Below are positions 44,953 through 56,495 of a DNA stretch of 64,000 nt, in pieces. Source of the DNA: Aspergillus flavus (Eukaryota > Ascomycota > Eurotiomycetes > Eurotiales > Aspergillaceae); contig NC_092406.1 in assembly GCF_009017415.1 (NCBI RefSeq), forward strand, positions 1,922,001 through 1,986,000. The letters run 5' to 3'. The notes below the pieces were generated by a model that was not told the origin of the DNA, did not search any database, and saw only the letters and a program-made list of their open reading frames with translations. Both the position numbers and the translations under genes were made by a program. Every line of letters begins with the position of its first letter. The first letter of the stretch is position 1.

Positions 44953-46287
44953 GCACTGACACGTTGCCGATATTCAAACACGATTCGACCCCTACGAGAA
45001 ACTGCCAGTAAAGGATAAAATTGGGAAGACAGTTTCTCGGGGAAATCGACAGCAGATAAGACGCACAAACGGAGAGGCACCCATGTCTGTTATGGACCCT
45101 TTCACACGGGGATTGGATTGAGGACCCTCAGTTAGCGCTTGGGCACAGCCTTCATAAGGAGCATAGCAATAACGCTACTGCAAGGCTAACGGGCGGGGGC
45201 TTCAGACGATCAGGGCTTCCGTCCGGGTCGGCGGCTATTTAGTGCGGGCATTGGGCGTCAACTGCAACGTTGAGGACTTTCCCTGACTAAATGTCTTGGA
45301 ATCCATAAAGATCCAATGCCTATCTGTACTTTTTAGTCCAATCAAATATTGTATACTGGTTTCTGACACAAACCCCGGCGTACTAAGTGCTAACTGCTTG
45401 TAGTCAGATTGCCCAGATCCTCGCAATGTTGGCACACTAACTTGCCCTTTTTTCCACGGAACAATCCGCTATAGAGGAAAAGAACATGTTATCAAGGGAC
45501 AGCAAAAAAATACGAATTTTAGTGAAGGATATTCGGTGAGACCGGGGATTTATATTGACAAGGCTGGGTTTTGCCGAGCTCGGATAGATCTTCGCTGCAC
45601 GTTTTAATGAGCTGTGGGGAGAACGCAATCCTATTCTACCAATCATCAGTCACGTCGCACTGGACGAAGTATCGTTCTAAGAAAAATAAAAAGAAGAAGA
45701 ACAAAAAAAATTTAGTAAATAAAAAGAACATGAAGGGAGTGATCTGATTTCTAGGGGAAGACAATTGTGTGTCAAGTATCCATTCAGGGTTCAGGGTTGT
45801 CAACTTTTTCTGAAGCCAACTTGGAAAGCTCAAGTACATACCACTGAATATGATTTCACACTATACCATTTCTAATGGCGGGCAACAATGGTCTCGGAAC
45901 CATCTCCCATTTTCAGTTTCTCTTCAGGAAACCAAAATATAGCCTATAACCCAGTTCCTTGAATGTCGCACCGTGCAATGGACATGTGAATGATGGTACC
46001 CTACAGAATATCACTTGAACGACTACCATGACTGGCACAGCAGTAGGACCTCACTTTGCATAGACTATCATCCGCTGATTGCCGAAGGGCATTGATAAAC
46101 CGTCTTTCTCATCTGCTGGAGGTGAGCCATGAAAACGTGTACTAGACAAATAATATATGGTTAACGAAGAGCTTGCGTCAAGGCAACCACCGGCTTATTA
46201 CAGGTGCAAACGTTAATATTTAACCTACTTTCTCACCCAGTCCTTGAACGCACAAAATAGCCCGAGACTATCATCTAGGGAGCTATA
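44953..46287. other. Intergenic, no gene seen
   Basis: About 1.3 kb between the divergent DUF3433 and decarboxylase genes. The part at 45640-45740 is very A/T-rich. No credible ORF or RNA gene. Confidence 0.5.
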
Positions 46288-48067
46288 ATGCCGACAAATT
46301 CAGTTGAAAAAGATGCCCTGCCTGTCGGTAGAGTGACTGAGCTCACAGAGGTACACCCATCATTGTCTTCGGCTGATACAGGGTTGCTAATTTACGAAGG
46401 CTGTCGAGAGTGTGCTAGAGCACGTAGCCCCCTTTCTCCGCGCTTCCGAGGATGACTACGATGCTCTTGAATCAGAGAGACATCTATCGCACGGATGCTA
46501 TTCGACCGGCAATATCTTGGAGTCCTACCTAAGCCATCCAGATCAGCTTCGCAGGCGTCTATTGTTGGATCTTCCGCCCACGGGACAAGGCCTGGAGGCC
46601 ATAGCATCCTCATCTTCAACCCTTCTGCGATACTCGGTCAATACGTCGTCTCCGGGGTTTATGGACAAACTATGGTCGTCGCCGTCCGTTCCCGGAATTG
46701 CTGCAGATTTACTCCTGTCCGCATTGAATGGCAACGATCATGTCTTTCGAGTCTCGCCAGCTCTAACTCTAATAGAGAAACATGTTGGGGAAGAGCTGGC
46801 CCATCTCTTTGGCCTCAGCGATTCAGAATCAGGAGGCGTTACTGTCCCAGGCGGAGCAGCAGCAAATAGTACCGCCCTGCTGATCGCACGGAATGTACGT
46901 TTTCCACATCTAAAAGAGGTCGGTCTGCATGGCATATCGTCGCCACGTCTAGTGATATTGGCATCTGAAGCAGCGCACTTTTCAATATTCAATGCAGCCC
47001 AAGTTCTAGGTCTCGGGTCACATTCCGTCAGGAAGATTCCCACAACTACGGACGGTTCCATGGATCCCAGGGCTCTTAAACATTCTCTCGATGCCACAAT
47101 AACTGCGGGAGAGGTCCCACTGTTTATATGCGGAACAGCAGGAACAACTGTTCGAGGGGCCTATGACCCCTTAGAGAGCATTGGCAAGCTGGCCCATGAA
47201 TATAATGCCTGGTTCCACGTGGATGCATGCTGGGGTGGTGCCGCTGCATTTTCCGATAAGCTCAAGTACAAGCTGGCTGGCTGTGAATTCGCGGATAGCA
47301 TCGCATACAATCCACATAAGCTGCTGGGTGTGCCACAGATCTGCTCCTTTCTTCTCGGAAAGGACCTCCGTACGTTCTGGTATGCGAACAGTCTGACTGC
47401 TGGGTATTTGTTTCATCAAGATGACAGCATACCCCCCTCTGATTTGTGCCCCTCACCTACTACGGCCGCATCTATGGGGAAGTTGTCCAATAACCATGTG
47501 GAGAAGCCCTTTTATCTCAATAGCGTTCGCTACAATTGGCGTACATCCAGAGCGATTCAGAATGCACCGGATCCCCGAGAAGTGTACGACCTGGCATCTT
47601 TCACTCCCCAATGCGGTCGCCGGCCAGACGCCATCAAGTTATACTGTCACTGGCGATACTATGGCACAGAAGGCATCGCAAAACAAGTCGAAGGGGCCTA
47701 TGATGGGGCCAGATACCTTGCTCGGTTGATCGAAGAGGAACCTTCACTCCACCTTGTAGGAGACGTGGATGTCCCATGTACCCAAGTGTGCTTCTACTAT
47801 GTAGGCGCATCACTGAAACTTACGGTTTCTGCTCCAGACATGGCCACGCAGAATACGCATTTCACGCGTCTCATCTCCACGGGGCTTATGAAGCGGGGGT
47901 GGATGGTGGATTATGCACCTGGCTCGGGGAGACAGGAAGAGCTGGGAGATTTCTTACGGGTCGCTTGCAATCGCATGACGACCCCTTGCGTCGCGGAAGG
48001 CTTGGTCCAGGCTATCTCGGAGGTAGTCAACTCGGACATAGAGACCATCACACCCCCACACAAATGA
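46288..48067 (+). CDS. Group II PLP-dependent amino acid decarboxylase, two exons
   Basis: Exon 1 (46288-46350) encodes 21 residues. Exon 2 (46400-48067) follows a 49-nt intron, giving 576 residues. Family features are GGVTVPGGAAANSTALLIARN (cofactor phosphate site), SEAAHFSIFNAA (the His that stacks on the PLP ring), AGTTVRGAYDPLESIG, WFHVDACWGGAAAFS (Asp that pairs with the pyridine N) and SIAYNPHKLLGVPQ with the Schiff-base Lys328. This is the glutamate/cysteine-sulfinate/aspartate decarboxylase clade of fold type I enzymes. It releases CO2 from an amino acid to form an amine. The usual GAD C-terminal calmodulin site is absent. Substrate unknown. Location next to tailoring-type genes hints at amine supply to a metabolite, but that is inference. 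Confidence 0.88.
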
Positions 48068-49209
48068 TCTTACCGGAAATGGAGGGCTGAGATTAGGATC
48101 ATGCACAGCTTTTCTTGGGCAAAATTCCACTCTGAAGAGTCGATAGCTCTATGAGGAAAATCCGGTTGTGTCCATTGTATAAAGTTCCCGGTGATGTCTT
48201 CCGCAGGGACCCTGCTCTCATGGTCAGATGGCTCGTAGTACCTTTCACTGTCTTTCTCTCCTCTTTTGCTATGCTTTTCCACGGCGTTACTTTCACTGGG
48301 AAGTAGTCTCTACCTAATTAGGGGGAAAGGGACCAAACCTGAGCAGTATAGTAGCTTTGAAAAGTCTATCCTGGCTACTATAGGAGAACTTGGGTAGTCT
48401 GTTAGAGCAGCGTTTCGGATAGTAACCAAAGCATCTGCAGCAGGAGGTCTCCTTATCAAGGAGATCTCATGTATATATGAAGTTACGTCGAATTTTGTTT
48501 ACGGCAGATGGATGCGATACCTCCAGACCCGCTAAACCGTTTTCGGCGGATTGAGTGTTACTGCCTTCTCTAACCGCTGAAGCTCAGGTATGCCCAGTCA
48601 TGTGCCGGCATGTTCGAAACCATGAGCCAAAACAAGTAAATTCAGGATGAGGCCGGAGTCTCTGCAAACAATCACCATCTGGAATTCCAGAAGAGGAGTC
48701 ACTTCCTGGTTTGCATCCAGATGGTCACTTATATCTATCACACACTCCCTGTTCAATTCTCTCTCTTGGCCCCTCGGTCGCCGTCTTTTGTTTATTTACC
48801 TATCAGTGACAACCACTAAGCGACCTTGGCTTGCATTGCTAATCGCATTAAGTGGAACCCACTCCATCGTATCAGATATCAGCCTCTCTCTGCCTTTTGT
48901 TTCGCTCAGGTTCTCAATGAACTGAAACAAGCCCCGACCATCTGATCAAATCTATTCCTAATTCTGGATATCCCACACCCACTCAATCTCCCCCCGTTAC
49001 TAGTGCTTGTTGGTTATCGCCGCGGGGGTAAACAGTCGGCAAATCATCCCAGTTTTTCAACGAGAGGTTCCTTTGAAAGACGGCTGTCATTCTTCCCATG
49101 ACCGAGAAATAATCTCCAAATTTGTGGGAGTGTGGACTTGTATGAAGGCCCGCACACGGCGCTCTGGCGTCTTGTTACTGCGTTCTCTCGTCGCCGCCAC
49201 CGTCTGACC
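48068..49209. other. Intergenic, BTB-gene promoter
   Basis: About 1.1 kb with no supported gene. Frames such as 48647-48925 lack family features. CT-rich bases near 48720-48920 and 48970-49000 suggest the promoter and leader of the following gene. Confidence 0.45.
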
Positions 49210-50933
49210 ATGACCCCAAAGTCTCCCACAACTCTTGCATTCACCCCTTCCGAAATGGTCTCCCAGGCCCAAATCCTGGACCGCTCCCTTCCCACGCAGA
49301 GCGCTACTTCTTCCGTGTCGCGTCACTCTGGCCGGCGACATCGCTCAAGCCGCTCCCACCACGGTGGACTTATTCACCAACCTCAGAATGATTTCCCCAT
49401 TTTCACCCACACTGGCGATGTCGAGATTATTATCCGCGCAAGTGGACAAGAGAGACGGTACCTATTACATCGGTTGATTTTGGCACAATGTTCAGGCTTC
49501 TTTGACACAAGTACCCGCGATGAATGGTCCCGACAGGCTGCTGCATCGAGGCCACCCATTCCGGATCCCGCGGTGCTATCCCGAATTAGCGAAGATAATT
49601 CGTCTTTGTCGAACGGTTCCACTCTTGCTCAGTCTGAATCAGGGGCATTGTTTTCTCCAGAAAAAAGACGATGGAGATTTGAGCTAGACTGGGAAAACAA
49701 GGCGGAAGACGAGGAGCCAATCCTCGTTCAAAAGGTCGGTCCATTGGTCCTATGTGTTGTTCATATGCTGACACTCGGCGGCAACAGCCCCCAAGCTTTT
49801 CTAGCACTTTTGGAAACAACCTGGGACAGTACCCTCCGTCGGTAACGAAACCATCAGGCACACAAGCAGGCTTCATTCGTTCGATGGCAAATCTGGCCGG
49901 AATGCAATCCGTTATAAACATACCGCATGCAGATACGGGAAACGCACCAATAGACCCTACGATCCGCGACTACGATAATCTTTTCCGCTTGTTCTACAAC
50001 CATCCGCCGGCGCTAAATAGCGTCAACATTGCGACTGCCTACGCCGAATGCAGGTCTCTCCTTGCGCTAGCCGACATGTACGATGCCCTTCCAGTGACGG
50101 GACCGCGAGTTGATCACCATCTTCTCGGATTTGGGTCCCGGCTCTTCAAGCAAATCGCGAAATACCCGCCGAGCTACCTCAAGCTGGGTTATCTTGCCCG
50201 CAGTCGCGTCATATACTCCGAAGCCCTAATCCATGTTGTCGGGCAATGGCCTGCGGGACTACCACACCTGCGAAATGGTGCCTACTCTCCGCTTCCAGAT
50301 ACTGTGCTGGATATTATCGAGGATAAGGTCGAGGATCTGGAGTATATGAAGTCGCGCATTGACTCCAAACTTTTGCGACTCACGCTCACTACTTCCCGCG
50401 GCGAACGTGTGACGCCCACCAACGCATACCTCGATTGGCTTGCCGTCTCCCTCTTCCGGCAATGGCTTGTGGACAGCACCACCCCCCCTCCAGCTCCAAT
50501 ACTGAAGAATTCTTCAGCGAATGCCGCGAACACAAGCAGCCACAGCCGTCCCTCACAGTCCACTGCGCACCGGGGTCAAGAACATGGCTCGGCCGCTTCG
50601 AAAGCCGCTATTGCGGCTCCTCTATCCTCCGCACGAGTATACCGCCTGATTGGTTCGGCCTCTACTCAGGCTTATTTGCCTCATGATGAACTCAAGAAGT
50701 TTCTCAAAGTGCACCCGACCCCATCGTCAGACTCCTTATACTCCCGTGATGTCATGAAGAGATTCGAGCGCAAAATGGATGAACTCAAACGACTGGCTCG
50801 GGAAATCGTGAGGCCCTTAATGAGGAACTTCCTCGAGCTAGACCTCAAAGGCGGCGAACTAGACAGCAGTTCAGGTGGCCTTCCTCATCTAACCTGCATC
50901 AAAATCGAAGACGAAGATATTCCTTGGGATTAA
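49210..50933 (+). CDS. BTB/POZ-like domain protein, two exons
   Basis: Exons 49210-49734 and 49788-50933 (53-nt intron, phase 0) give 556 residues. After a basic, Ser/His-rich disordered start, residues about 60-100 read PIFTHTGDVEIIIRASGQERRYLLHRLILAQCSGFFDT. This is the start of a BTB/POZ fold, where the ligand-like D-V-x-I-x-x-x-G...Y-L-L-H-R-x-x-L-x-x-x-S-x-x-F pattern is conserved. The fold is split by an insert and resumes with YDNLFRLFYNHPP...SLLALADMYDAL. A 190-residue helical region, a low-complexity Ser/Ala-rich linker and a basic coiled segment near the C-terminus follow. BTB domains mediate dimerisation or Cullin-3 binding. No kelch, MATH or zinc finger is present, so the cellular role is open. 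Confidence 0.8.
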
Positions 50934-51333
50934 ACGATTATGATACCTCCAAAAGATCTACGATATGGCCTTTTTTTTTTTTTTCTTTACTTTTGATACC
51001 CTTTACGTCACCACTCCCCTTATATTTTTGTTTGAGATGTCGATTGTAGATGTTTTCTGATTTTGTCTTGTGCTGACGACATGATGTTTTTAAATGTGTT
51101 ACGAAGTTATGACCCCCGTCATCTAGGTAGCGTCTTGGACTTAACTGTGTGTTTTCTGCTTAAATTTCCCTGTTTCTGAACGCAACCATATGGAGTTGTA
51201 CAGATATTCTTAATCTGATGTCTGGGTTAATGTACACGAGATAAACCGGCTCAAAAAAAAAAAACAGTTTCATGAGTAGTATAATGTACATTTCAATATC
51301 ATATATAACATACAAATTCTATCCCTTGTGCAA
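50934..51333. other. Convergent intergenic region
   Basis: 400 bases between the 3' ends of the BTB gene and the seryl-tRNA synthetase gene. It holds a T14 run at 50971-50984 and an A12 run near 51254, probably the two 3' UTRs. Confidence 0.5.
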
Positions 51334-52881
51334 TCATGAAGATTCCCCAATCACCTCTAAGCCACCCATCCAGTTCCTCAGCACCTCCGGTACAACCACA
51401 ACCTTCCGCTTCTCATCCCATCCGTTCTCCAGAATGGCGGCCAACACCCTGGGCACAGCCATGGCAGTACCATTGACCGTATGGGGGAACCGAGAATCCT
51501 TAGCTGCTCCGCCGCGCACCCGGGTTCCCAACCGACGGCTTTGATAGTCCGTACAGATAGAAGCGGAGGTCACCTCGCCCCATGCCGACTCGAGATCCGC
51601 ACCGGCACGGAGACGGGAGGGGAAAAGGGCTTCGATATCACGTTTACGGCTTGCACTGGCGCCCAGATCCGTGGTCGGCATTTCCAGCACCCGGCAGGGA
51701 AGGTTCAGGGAGGTCAGAATCTCGGTCTGGATGGAGAGGAGCTCGTTGAAGAGATCGTCTGACGTCGGTAATCCCTTCCCAGCTGCTTCTGGGAAATTAT
51801 CGGCCCACGCGAACATCTCCACCTTTGTGAACTCATGGACTCTGTATAAACCCTTCGTATCGACACCGCGGGACCCGGCCTCGGCACGATAGCACCGGCT
51901 AGGTCCGACCAGTTTGACGGGGAGATTCGCTGCGTCGATGTCGCGGCCGGCGTACATCGCCGCGAGGGGGATCTCGGCGGTTCCGGCCAGAGATCGCTGC
52001 GGTTTGCTCTTGTCCTTTTCGCTCTGCTCGATGGCCCAGATCTGCTGCTCGTTGTGCTGGTCGCGGGGCTGGAAACCGCACGCTTCGGCGATGTAAGAGT
52101 AGACGATCGACGGGGGGGACACGGGCTTCCAGCCGCGTTTTCGAGCCACGCTCAATGCGTACTGAATCAGTGCTTGCTCCAGGAGGGCGCCCTCGTTGGT
52201 GAGGAAGTACCATCCCCAGCCCGTGGTGGTTGCGGAGCTAGTGAAATCGATGAGGCCGAGGGATGTGCCGATCGCGACATGAGAGCGACTGGGGTCCGGA
52301 TTGGCGATCCATTCGGGCGGCGACTGGGGGTCGAAATTGAGGTATTCGACCAGTCTGGGATCGTCTCCGACCGGTGTCTCGGAGGAGGAAAGGTTAGGAA
52401 GGGATAGTGCGAGGCGGTTGATTTCTTCCGTGCAGGCGGTCTTGCGCGTGGTCATCTCTTGTGAATCATCCTTGAGCTTTTGGGCCTCTAATCGCAGAGC
52501 CGTGAGCTCTTCTTGGGATGCGGTGTTTTCGCCATTGCCTCCTTCCTGGCGGGCGGAAGCTGCGAGCTTGCCGATAGCTTTTTCGAGCTGTTTGATGCGG
52601 GAGCGGGGGGTCTTGAGATCTTGGTCGAGGCGGCGGGCTTCTTCTGACAGGTTTTGGATCTGGAATGGGTAGTCGGCGTGGGTTGGGTAATTGCGGTCGA
52701 CGCTGTTTTTGGAGTAGAGCTCCGCGTTCTGGCGGATGTGCTTGACGTCTGGGGTTGGCTTTGGCGCAGTCGCAGGACGGAGAGCTTCGGCGCGGTGCGT
52801 GGAGGCGGAAAAGGCGCGTCGCGTCAATGGCCTTGTCAGCCTGCAATTGAGGCAGACGTACGGTGTCCTTGTAGACGCCAT
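51334..52881 (-). CDS. Seryl-tRNA synthetase, mitochondrial type
   Basis: A 515-residue intronless class II synthetase that charges tRNA-Ser. The N-terminal 30 residues (RRAFSASTHRAEALRP) have Arg/Ser/Ala and no acids until residue 29, which suits a mitochondrial presequence. A coiled-coil arm follows (LDQDLKTPRSRIKQLEKAIGKL ... LRLEAQKLKDD), then motif 2 (RCYRAEAGSRGVDTKGLYRVHEF, about residues 327-350) and motif 3 (GTAMAVPRVLAAILEN, about 468-485). The catalytic insert with WAIEQSEKDKSKPQRSLAGTAEIPL is normal for SerRS. I chose ATG 52881 because it follows an A/C-rich leader and starts the presequence. The frame remains open to an upstream ATG at 52992, which would add 37 residues that look like leader translation. 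Confidence 0.94.
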   Translation of the reverse strand: MASTRTPYVCLNCRLTRPLTRRAFSASTHRAEALRPATAPKPTPDVKHIRQNAELYSKNSVDRNYPTHADYPFQIQNLSEEARRLDQDLKTPRSRIKQLEKAIGKLAASARQEGGNGENTASQEELTALRLEAQKLKDDSQEMTTRKTACTEEINRLALSLPNLSSSETPVGDDPRLVEYLNFDPQSPPEWIANPDPSRSHVAIGTSLGLIDFTSSATTTGWGWYFLTNEGALLEQALIQYALSVARKRGWKPVSPPSIVYSYIAEACGFQPRDQHNEQQIWAIEQSEKDKSKPQRSLAGTAEIPLAAMYAGRDIDAANLPVKLVGPSRCYRAEAGSRGVDTKGLYRVHEFTKVEMFAWADNFPEAAGKGLPTSDDLFNELLSIQTEILTSLNLPCRVLEMPTTDLGASASRKRDIEALFPSRLRAGADLESAWGEVTSASICTDYQSRRLGTRVRGGAAKDSRFPHTVNGTAMAVPRVLAAILENGWDEKRKVVVVPEVLRNWMGGLEVIGESS

Positions 52882-53259
52882 TGAGGAAGTGGTGGGCAGA
52901 TGAGGAGAGGGAAGGAAGTGAGTGAGTGAGTGGACTGACACTCCGACAAAAATGATGTGGAGTGGGCACTTTTCCCGTTCGGGATGTCGCATTTAATCTA
53001 CTTTGATCTTGGCCAACTTTTCCATATCGACGTTCGATTTTCGATATCTCTAGACGGACAGGTTCTTCATATAGCTTCCATATCCTATGGTGCCTCGATA
53101 TTTGAGGGGATATCGCAAAGTACAAAGCGTATCGACGCATCTGCATAAATATACTATCTGACAATCTTTCATAATGGAAACCGAAATCAACCGGATGGCA
53201 GCCCAAAGAAAATTAGACATCGAGTACGGCGCTATAACTCATATACACCATCGCCCTTT

Positions 53260-54166
53260 TCATAGACCCAGCTTGTGCTTCTTGACTCTCGCCCCAACGC
53301 CCGAGATCACCAGAACAGCGCCCACAACCACAGCCCACAGCGGAATCGCCAGCACAGCCAAGTTGAAAGTCGTCCGCGTAGCAGCGGCAACAGTCGCAAG
53401 TTCGAGAAGTAGCAAGACATACCCCGACAGACGATGGTACTTGTAAAGCTTCTTACCATTGTCCACACTGCCCAAGACCTTAACCGGGATAAAGTACTGA
53501 ATGACTCCTCCGGCAGCCTGTATGATGATGAGGATATAGGTAACCAGGCCCATCACACCGTGAGGCGAGGTGAAGCGTGCATGACTGCCCTTGTTGACTT
53601 CGATGACGATGAAGCCCGCGATAAAGGCCGCCACGCTGATGGCCTGGATGAGGTAATGGATGCGCGCGCCTTTGAGTTTCTGCTGGGGTGTCGCTGTGGG
53701 TTGGAGGATGAGTGCAGCTTGAACTTGGAGGAGTAGCGCAGATGAGTTGAGGAGCTTTTATCATCAGCTTAGGTTTTGTGGTGGTATCTCCAACGCGTTA
53801 GACTCGACTTACCGGATGGGCAGAGAAGAGTATCAGTGGATGGGAGAAGATACCCGCCCAGACCAGGATGGCGATCTGAAGTTGTACCAGTCAGTTATCA
53901 GTTGTGATATCTTCGGGTCCAAACACATGGGCTTACAATCCATATTCCAAATTGCGCCAGACTGGCCGTTCCTGAAACCAGGCGATCCGTTAAGTCGGGC
54001 TATTTTTCCCAAAAAGTCAGGGGGTGATCTAACCGGTGAACAGATTATAGATGATATATTCATCCTCCTTCTGGACGACATCGCCCGGTCTGCCCAACAG
54101 CGGCTCATCTTCTCGGGCCTCGATAGTTTGAGGATGTTCCTGAGGAATTCCGGTGGCAGAAGCCAT
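53260..54166 (-). CDS. Cytochrome b561-domain membrane protein, four exons
   Basis: Exons 54166-54034, 53971-53937, 53875-53813 and 53754-53260 join in phase to 241 residues, with introns of 62, 61 and 58 nt. The second exon is only 35 nt. After a 45-residue cytosolic start, about six hydrophobic helices follow. They carry the heme-His pattern of eukaryotic cytochrome b561: WAGIFSHPLILFSAHP, ARIHYLIQAISV, FTSPHGVMGLVTYI and YKYHRLSGYVLLL, each with a His in or next to a helix. These proteins move electrons from cytosolic ascorbate or NADH-linked donors across a membrane and may support ferric reduction. No DOMON domain is fused at the N-terminus. Partner and membrane unknown. Confidence 0.88.
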
Positions 54167-54224
54167 TATATTTTACCAAGGTGATCTATGTGGGAAGAAA
54201 AAGCGATGTTTAGGACTAGCTAAG

Positions 54225-54300
54225 TCTACAAATAAGATGTGAGAGAGAGAAAGGACGGGGAAGGAGGGGAAGAAGAGGAAGCAAAGATATAGTAGTGATT
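54225..54300 (-). promoter_or_regulatory. CT-rich core promoter of the cytochrome b561 gene
   Basis: On the minus strand this stretch is nearly all C and T and lies 60-135 bases before the ATG at 54166. This is the usual position of fungal pyrimidine tracts at transcription starts. Confidence 0.5.
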
Positions 54301-54498
54301 GTTGGTAATGACGAATTCGAGGTGTTCGATTGGCAATGCATTGATGTGGGGCAGCTGAGGTACCTCCAATTGTCAAAGTACCAGCCACGCCTAACTGCCA
54401 CCCGCAGGTCCCCAAGTATCTCCACATCGCTGGTACTTGAGCTGCATCCGGATACTTATCATGTAAGACCGACATCACCTCCGCCGTGAACAACAACA

Positions 54499-54909
54499 TT
54501 AGCAACTCCCCTCTTCTTTATGCAAACAATTTCGGCAATCACCATCACATCGACGACAAAAGCATTCCCGCAAGTGCTCATTTATACATTCCACTTCCTC
54601 TCCTCCGGCAATGTTGGTGTCGTCACTTGAATCCTCCAACTCAGACCGATAGAGTGCACTGATAGCTGGGACCTGCACCTCCGAGTTTGCACAAGAGTGG
54701 TTATCTCGTCGGGCTGTGGTCTGGCGCTTGAGGCTACAGGCCTCCACTCCCTGGTTTTGTCCTCCGCTTTGCTGCGTTGGTGTGTTGGGTATCGTTCCTC
54801 TGCCATCCTGATTGGTAGATCCTCCTTTCTCATCGAAAGGAATGTTTCTTGGACGCTTCATAGTCGAGAGTGTCCGGCGCACGCCTTTCAGCAGAGTACC
54901 AGTGGTCAT
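54499..54909 (-). CDS. Small Cys-rich hypothetical protein (uncertain)
   Basis: A 136-residue frame with an ATG start at 54909. It has a basic N-terminus (RRTLSTMKRPRNIPF), a Gln/Gly/Thr-rich middle and a Cys-dense end, CFCRRCDGDCRNCLHKEEGSC, with seven cysteines in 21 residues. That end could bind zinc. No signal peptide. No family recognised. It might be a small regulatory or stress protein, or a chance frame. Kept because the cysteine cluster is compact and the ATG context is good. Confidence 0.4.
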   Translation of the reverse strand: MTTGTLLKGVRRTLSTMKRPRNIPFDEKGGSTNQDGRGTIPNTPTQQSGGQNQGVEACSLKRQTTARRDNHSCANSEVQVPAISALYRSELEDSSDDTNIAGGEEVECINEHLRECFCRRCDGDCRNCLHKEEGSC

Positions 54910-55285
54910 ACTGCCTTTCTATCACTATTGGAGTGTATATAGCCCGTATTGCCGCACAATATGTGAGGTATAACTGTGAGAGCTGTGGGAAAGGCAGGAG
55001 GAGCGAACAAAAAGCTAGAACAAGATTTCTGTAGAACATGAGGATCAAAATTGTAGACCTCTCCTACTGGGTTTATATACAGGCATGCACAATGACCTTG
55101 TCCTAGAGGGTCATGGATTTTACTTTGTCTCCATATAGACAAAGAATACCATTATCGAGTGGTATACACCTGGTCCTCTATCCGCTACAATGCGTCGGGT
55201 TCCCTGCAACAATTGAGCAGTCCTGGTTGCCATGCTGCACACTCAAAGACCAAAAGGAACATATCCGAGATTCACGACAACATCT
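54910..55285. other. Intergenic, no gene seen
   Basis: About 375 bases between the small Cys-rich frame and the acyltransferase stop codon. No feature recognised. Confidence 0.45.
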
Positions 55286-56495
55286 TCACATCCACGGCAT
55301 CTTTATAACGGGACTTTCCTTGCCAGAGCCCGGCTGACCAACGACAACTTCCGCCCCCAGATCCTGCTTGTCCAGATTCATCACAATGTTGAACAGTGTA
55401 GAGGTGCGCCTTGTGTGATGAGTACTAGGATCCTCCTGGGCACAAATGGATTGTGGCGCATTGCAGGTATCGGAGAACACCTGCTCCCGTAGTAAACTAG
55501 GTGTGATCAAGTCGCCCTTGATGCCGTTGTTAACCAACTCGTGGGCGAGCTGCTGAGCTCTTTCTAAACGGGCAGGTGAGCCCTTAATCCATGAGGGCTC
55601 CTTCACATTCTTGTTCTCGATAAAATGGTTGGTATGCATGATAAAGCCATCCTCATCTTCCTTCAAGTGTACGTCTCCCAAGGGCGAGAGCTCCAGGCCA
55701 AGGGATGTTGTGCTGTCGGCAATCAAGATATGTTGGCTCGAAGCTACACCTCCCAGAGATGCGATCGTCTGTAATGCACTCGCAACGGATGTGCTTTCCA
55801 AACATAAGCGGAGAGCTATATGGATCGGCACCTTGGAGCTAACGCATGGTCGAGCTTTAATAGCGTTAAGGCAAGTTCCGACTCCAGCGCTATTGAATCC
55901 AATCTTTCCTATAATACCTGCCTATTTGAAGTGAGACAGACGAATATATCGTGTTTCCAATCACCGCAGCAGCTTACCTCAGTGACCATGCAGATCCTCG
56001 GCTTCCCAGAGATCTCAATATCCATCAATGCTAGATTCTTCTGAACGCTGGTAGTCCAATCCCAGTTCTGTGCCAAAACTCGTGCGTTTTCATTTTTTTT
56101 CCACGAAAGACTCGTGCATCCATCTGAGAAGCTTCCAAACGATATTTCACTCCGACAGTTCAACGCTACAATGTCCAGGATACCCACCCCTGCTCCTTCG
56201 GCTATGCCCTGCATCTCGAGGTACAAACTAGGTGTTTTGCGTTCCAGGGAGGCCCGGAATTCCTCCGCAAGCTTGAGAACAGTCGGCCAGTCCATTTTGG
56301 TAGTGTACTCGAACATCTCTTCATAGATGCCTAGTTGGGACTTGATTTGCTCCTGCAGGCGGTAGCCATGCTGGAGACCAATCTGCTTGACTGTTATACA
56401 ACCGTCACTCTTGAAAAGGTCAAGTTATATGGACATACCTCTTTGGGGGTACCCCTTAAGACTAGCTTAGGGAGCTCCGGAGCTTCGACATGCAT
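55286..56495 (-). CDS. Isopenicillin N acyltransferase-like Ntn hydrolase (AatB/PenDE-like), three exons
   Basis: Exons 56495-56439, 56382-55978 and 55921-55286 (introns 56 and 56 nt) join in phase to 365 residues. That is close to the 357 of penicillin acyltransferase PenDE/AatA. The N-terminus LVLRGTPKEIGLQHGYRLQE is the family start. The autocleavage site FGSFSDG-CTSLSW places the N-terminal nucleophile at Cys108 (Cys103 in PenDE), followed by LAQNWDW, TEAGIIGKIGFNSAGVGTC and TSTLFNIV. The protein should self-process to alpha and beta chains and exchange an acyl side chain on a beta-lactam-type or other amide. The C-terminus ends PWM, with no PTS1 peroxisomal signal such as ANL or SKL. The A. 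nidulans paralogue AatB likewise lacks PTS1. No penicillin NRPS (acvA) or ipnA is in the window. Confidence 0.92.

Noticed and set aside
54173..54505. 110-codon minus frame with Phe/Ser/Pro-rich end
   Set aside because: Covers the CT-rich promoter of the cytochrome b561 gene and starts without ATG; no conserved part.
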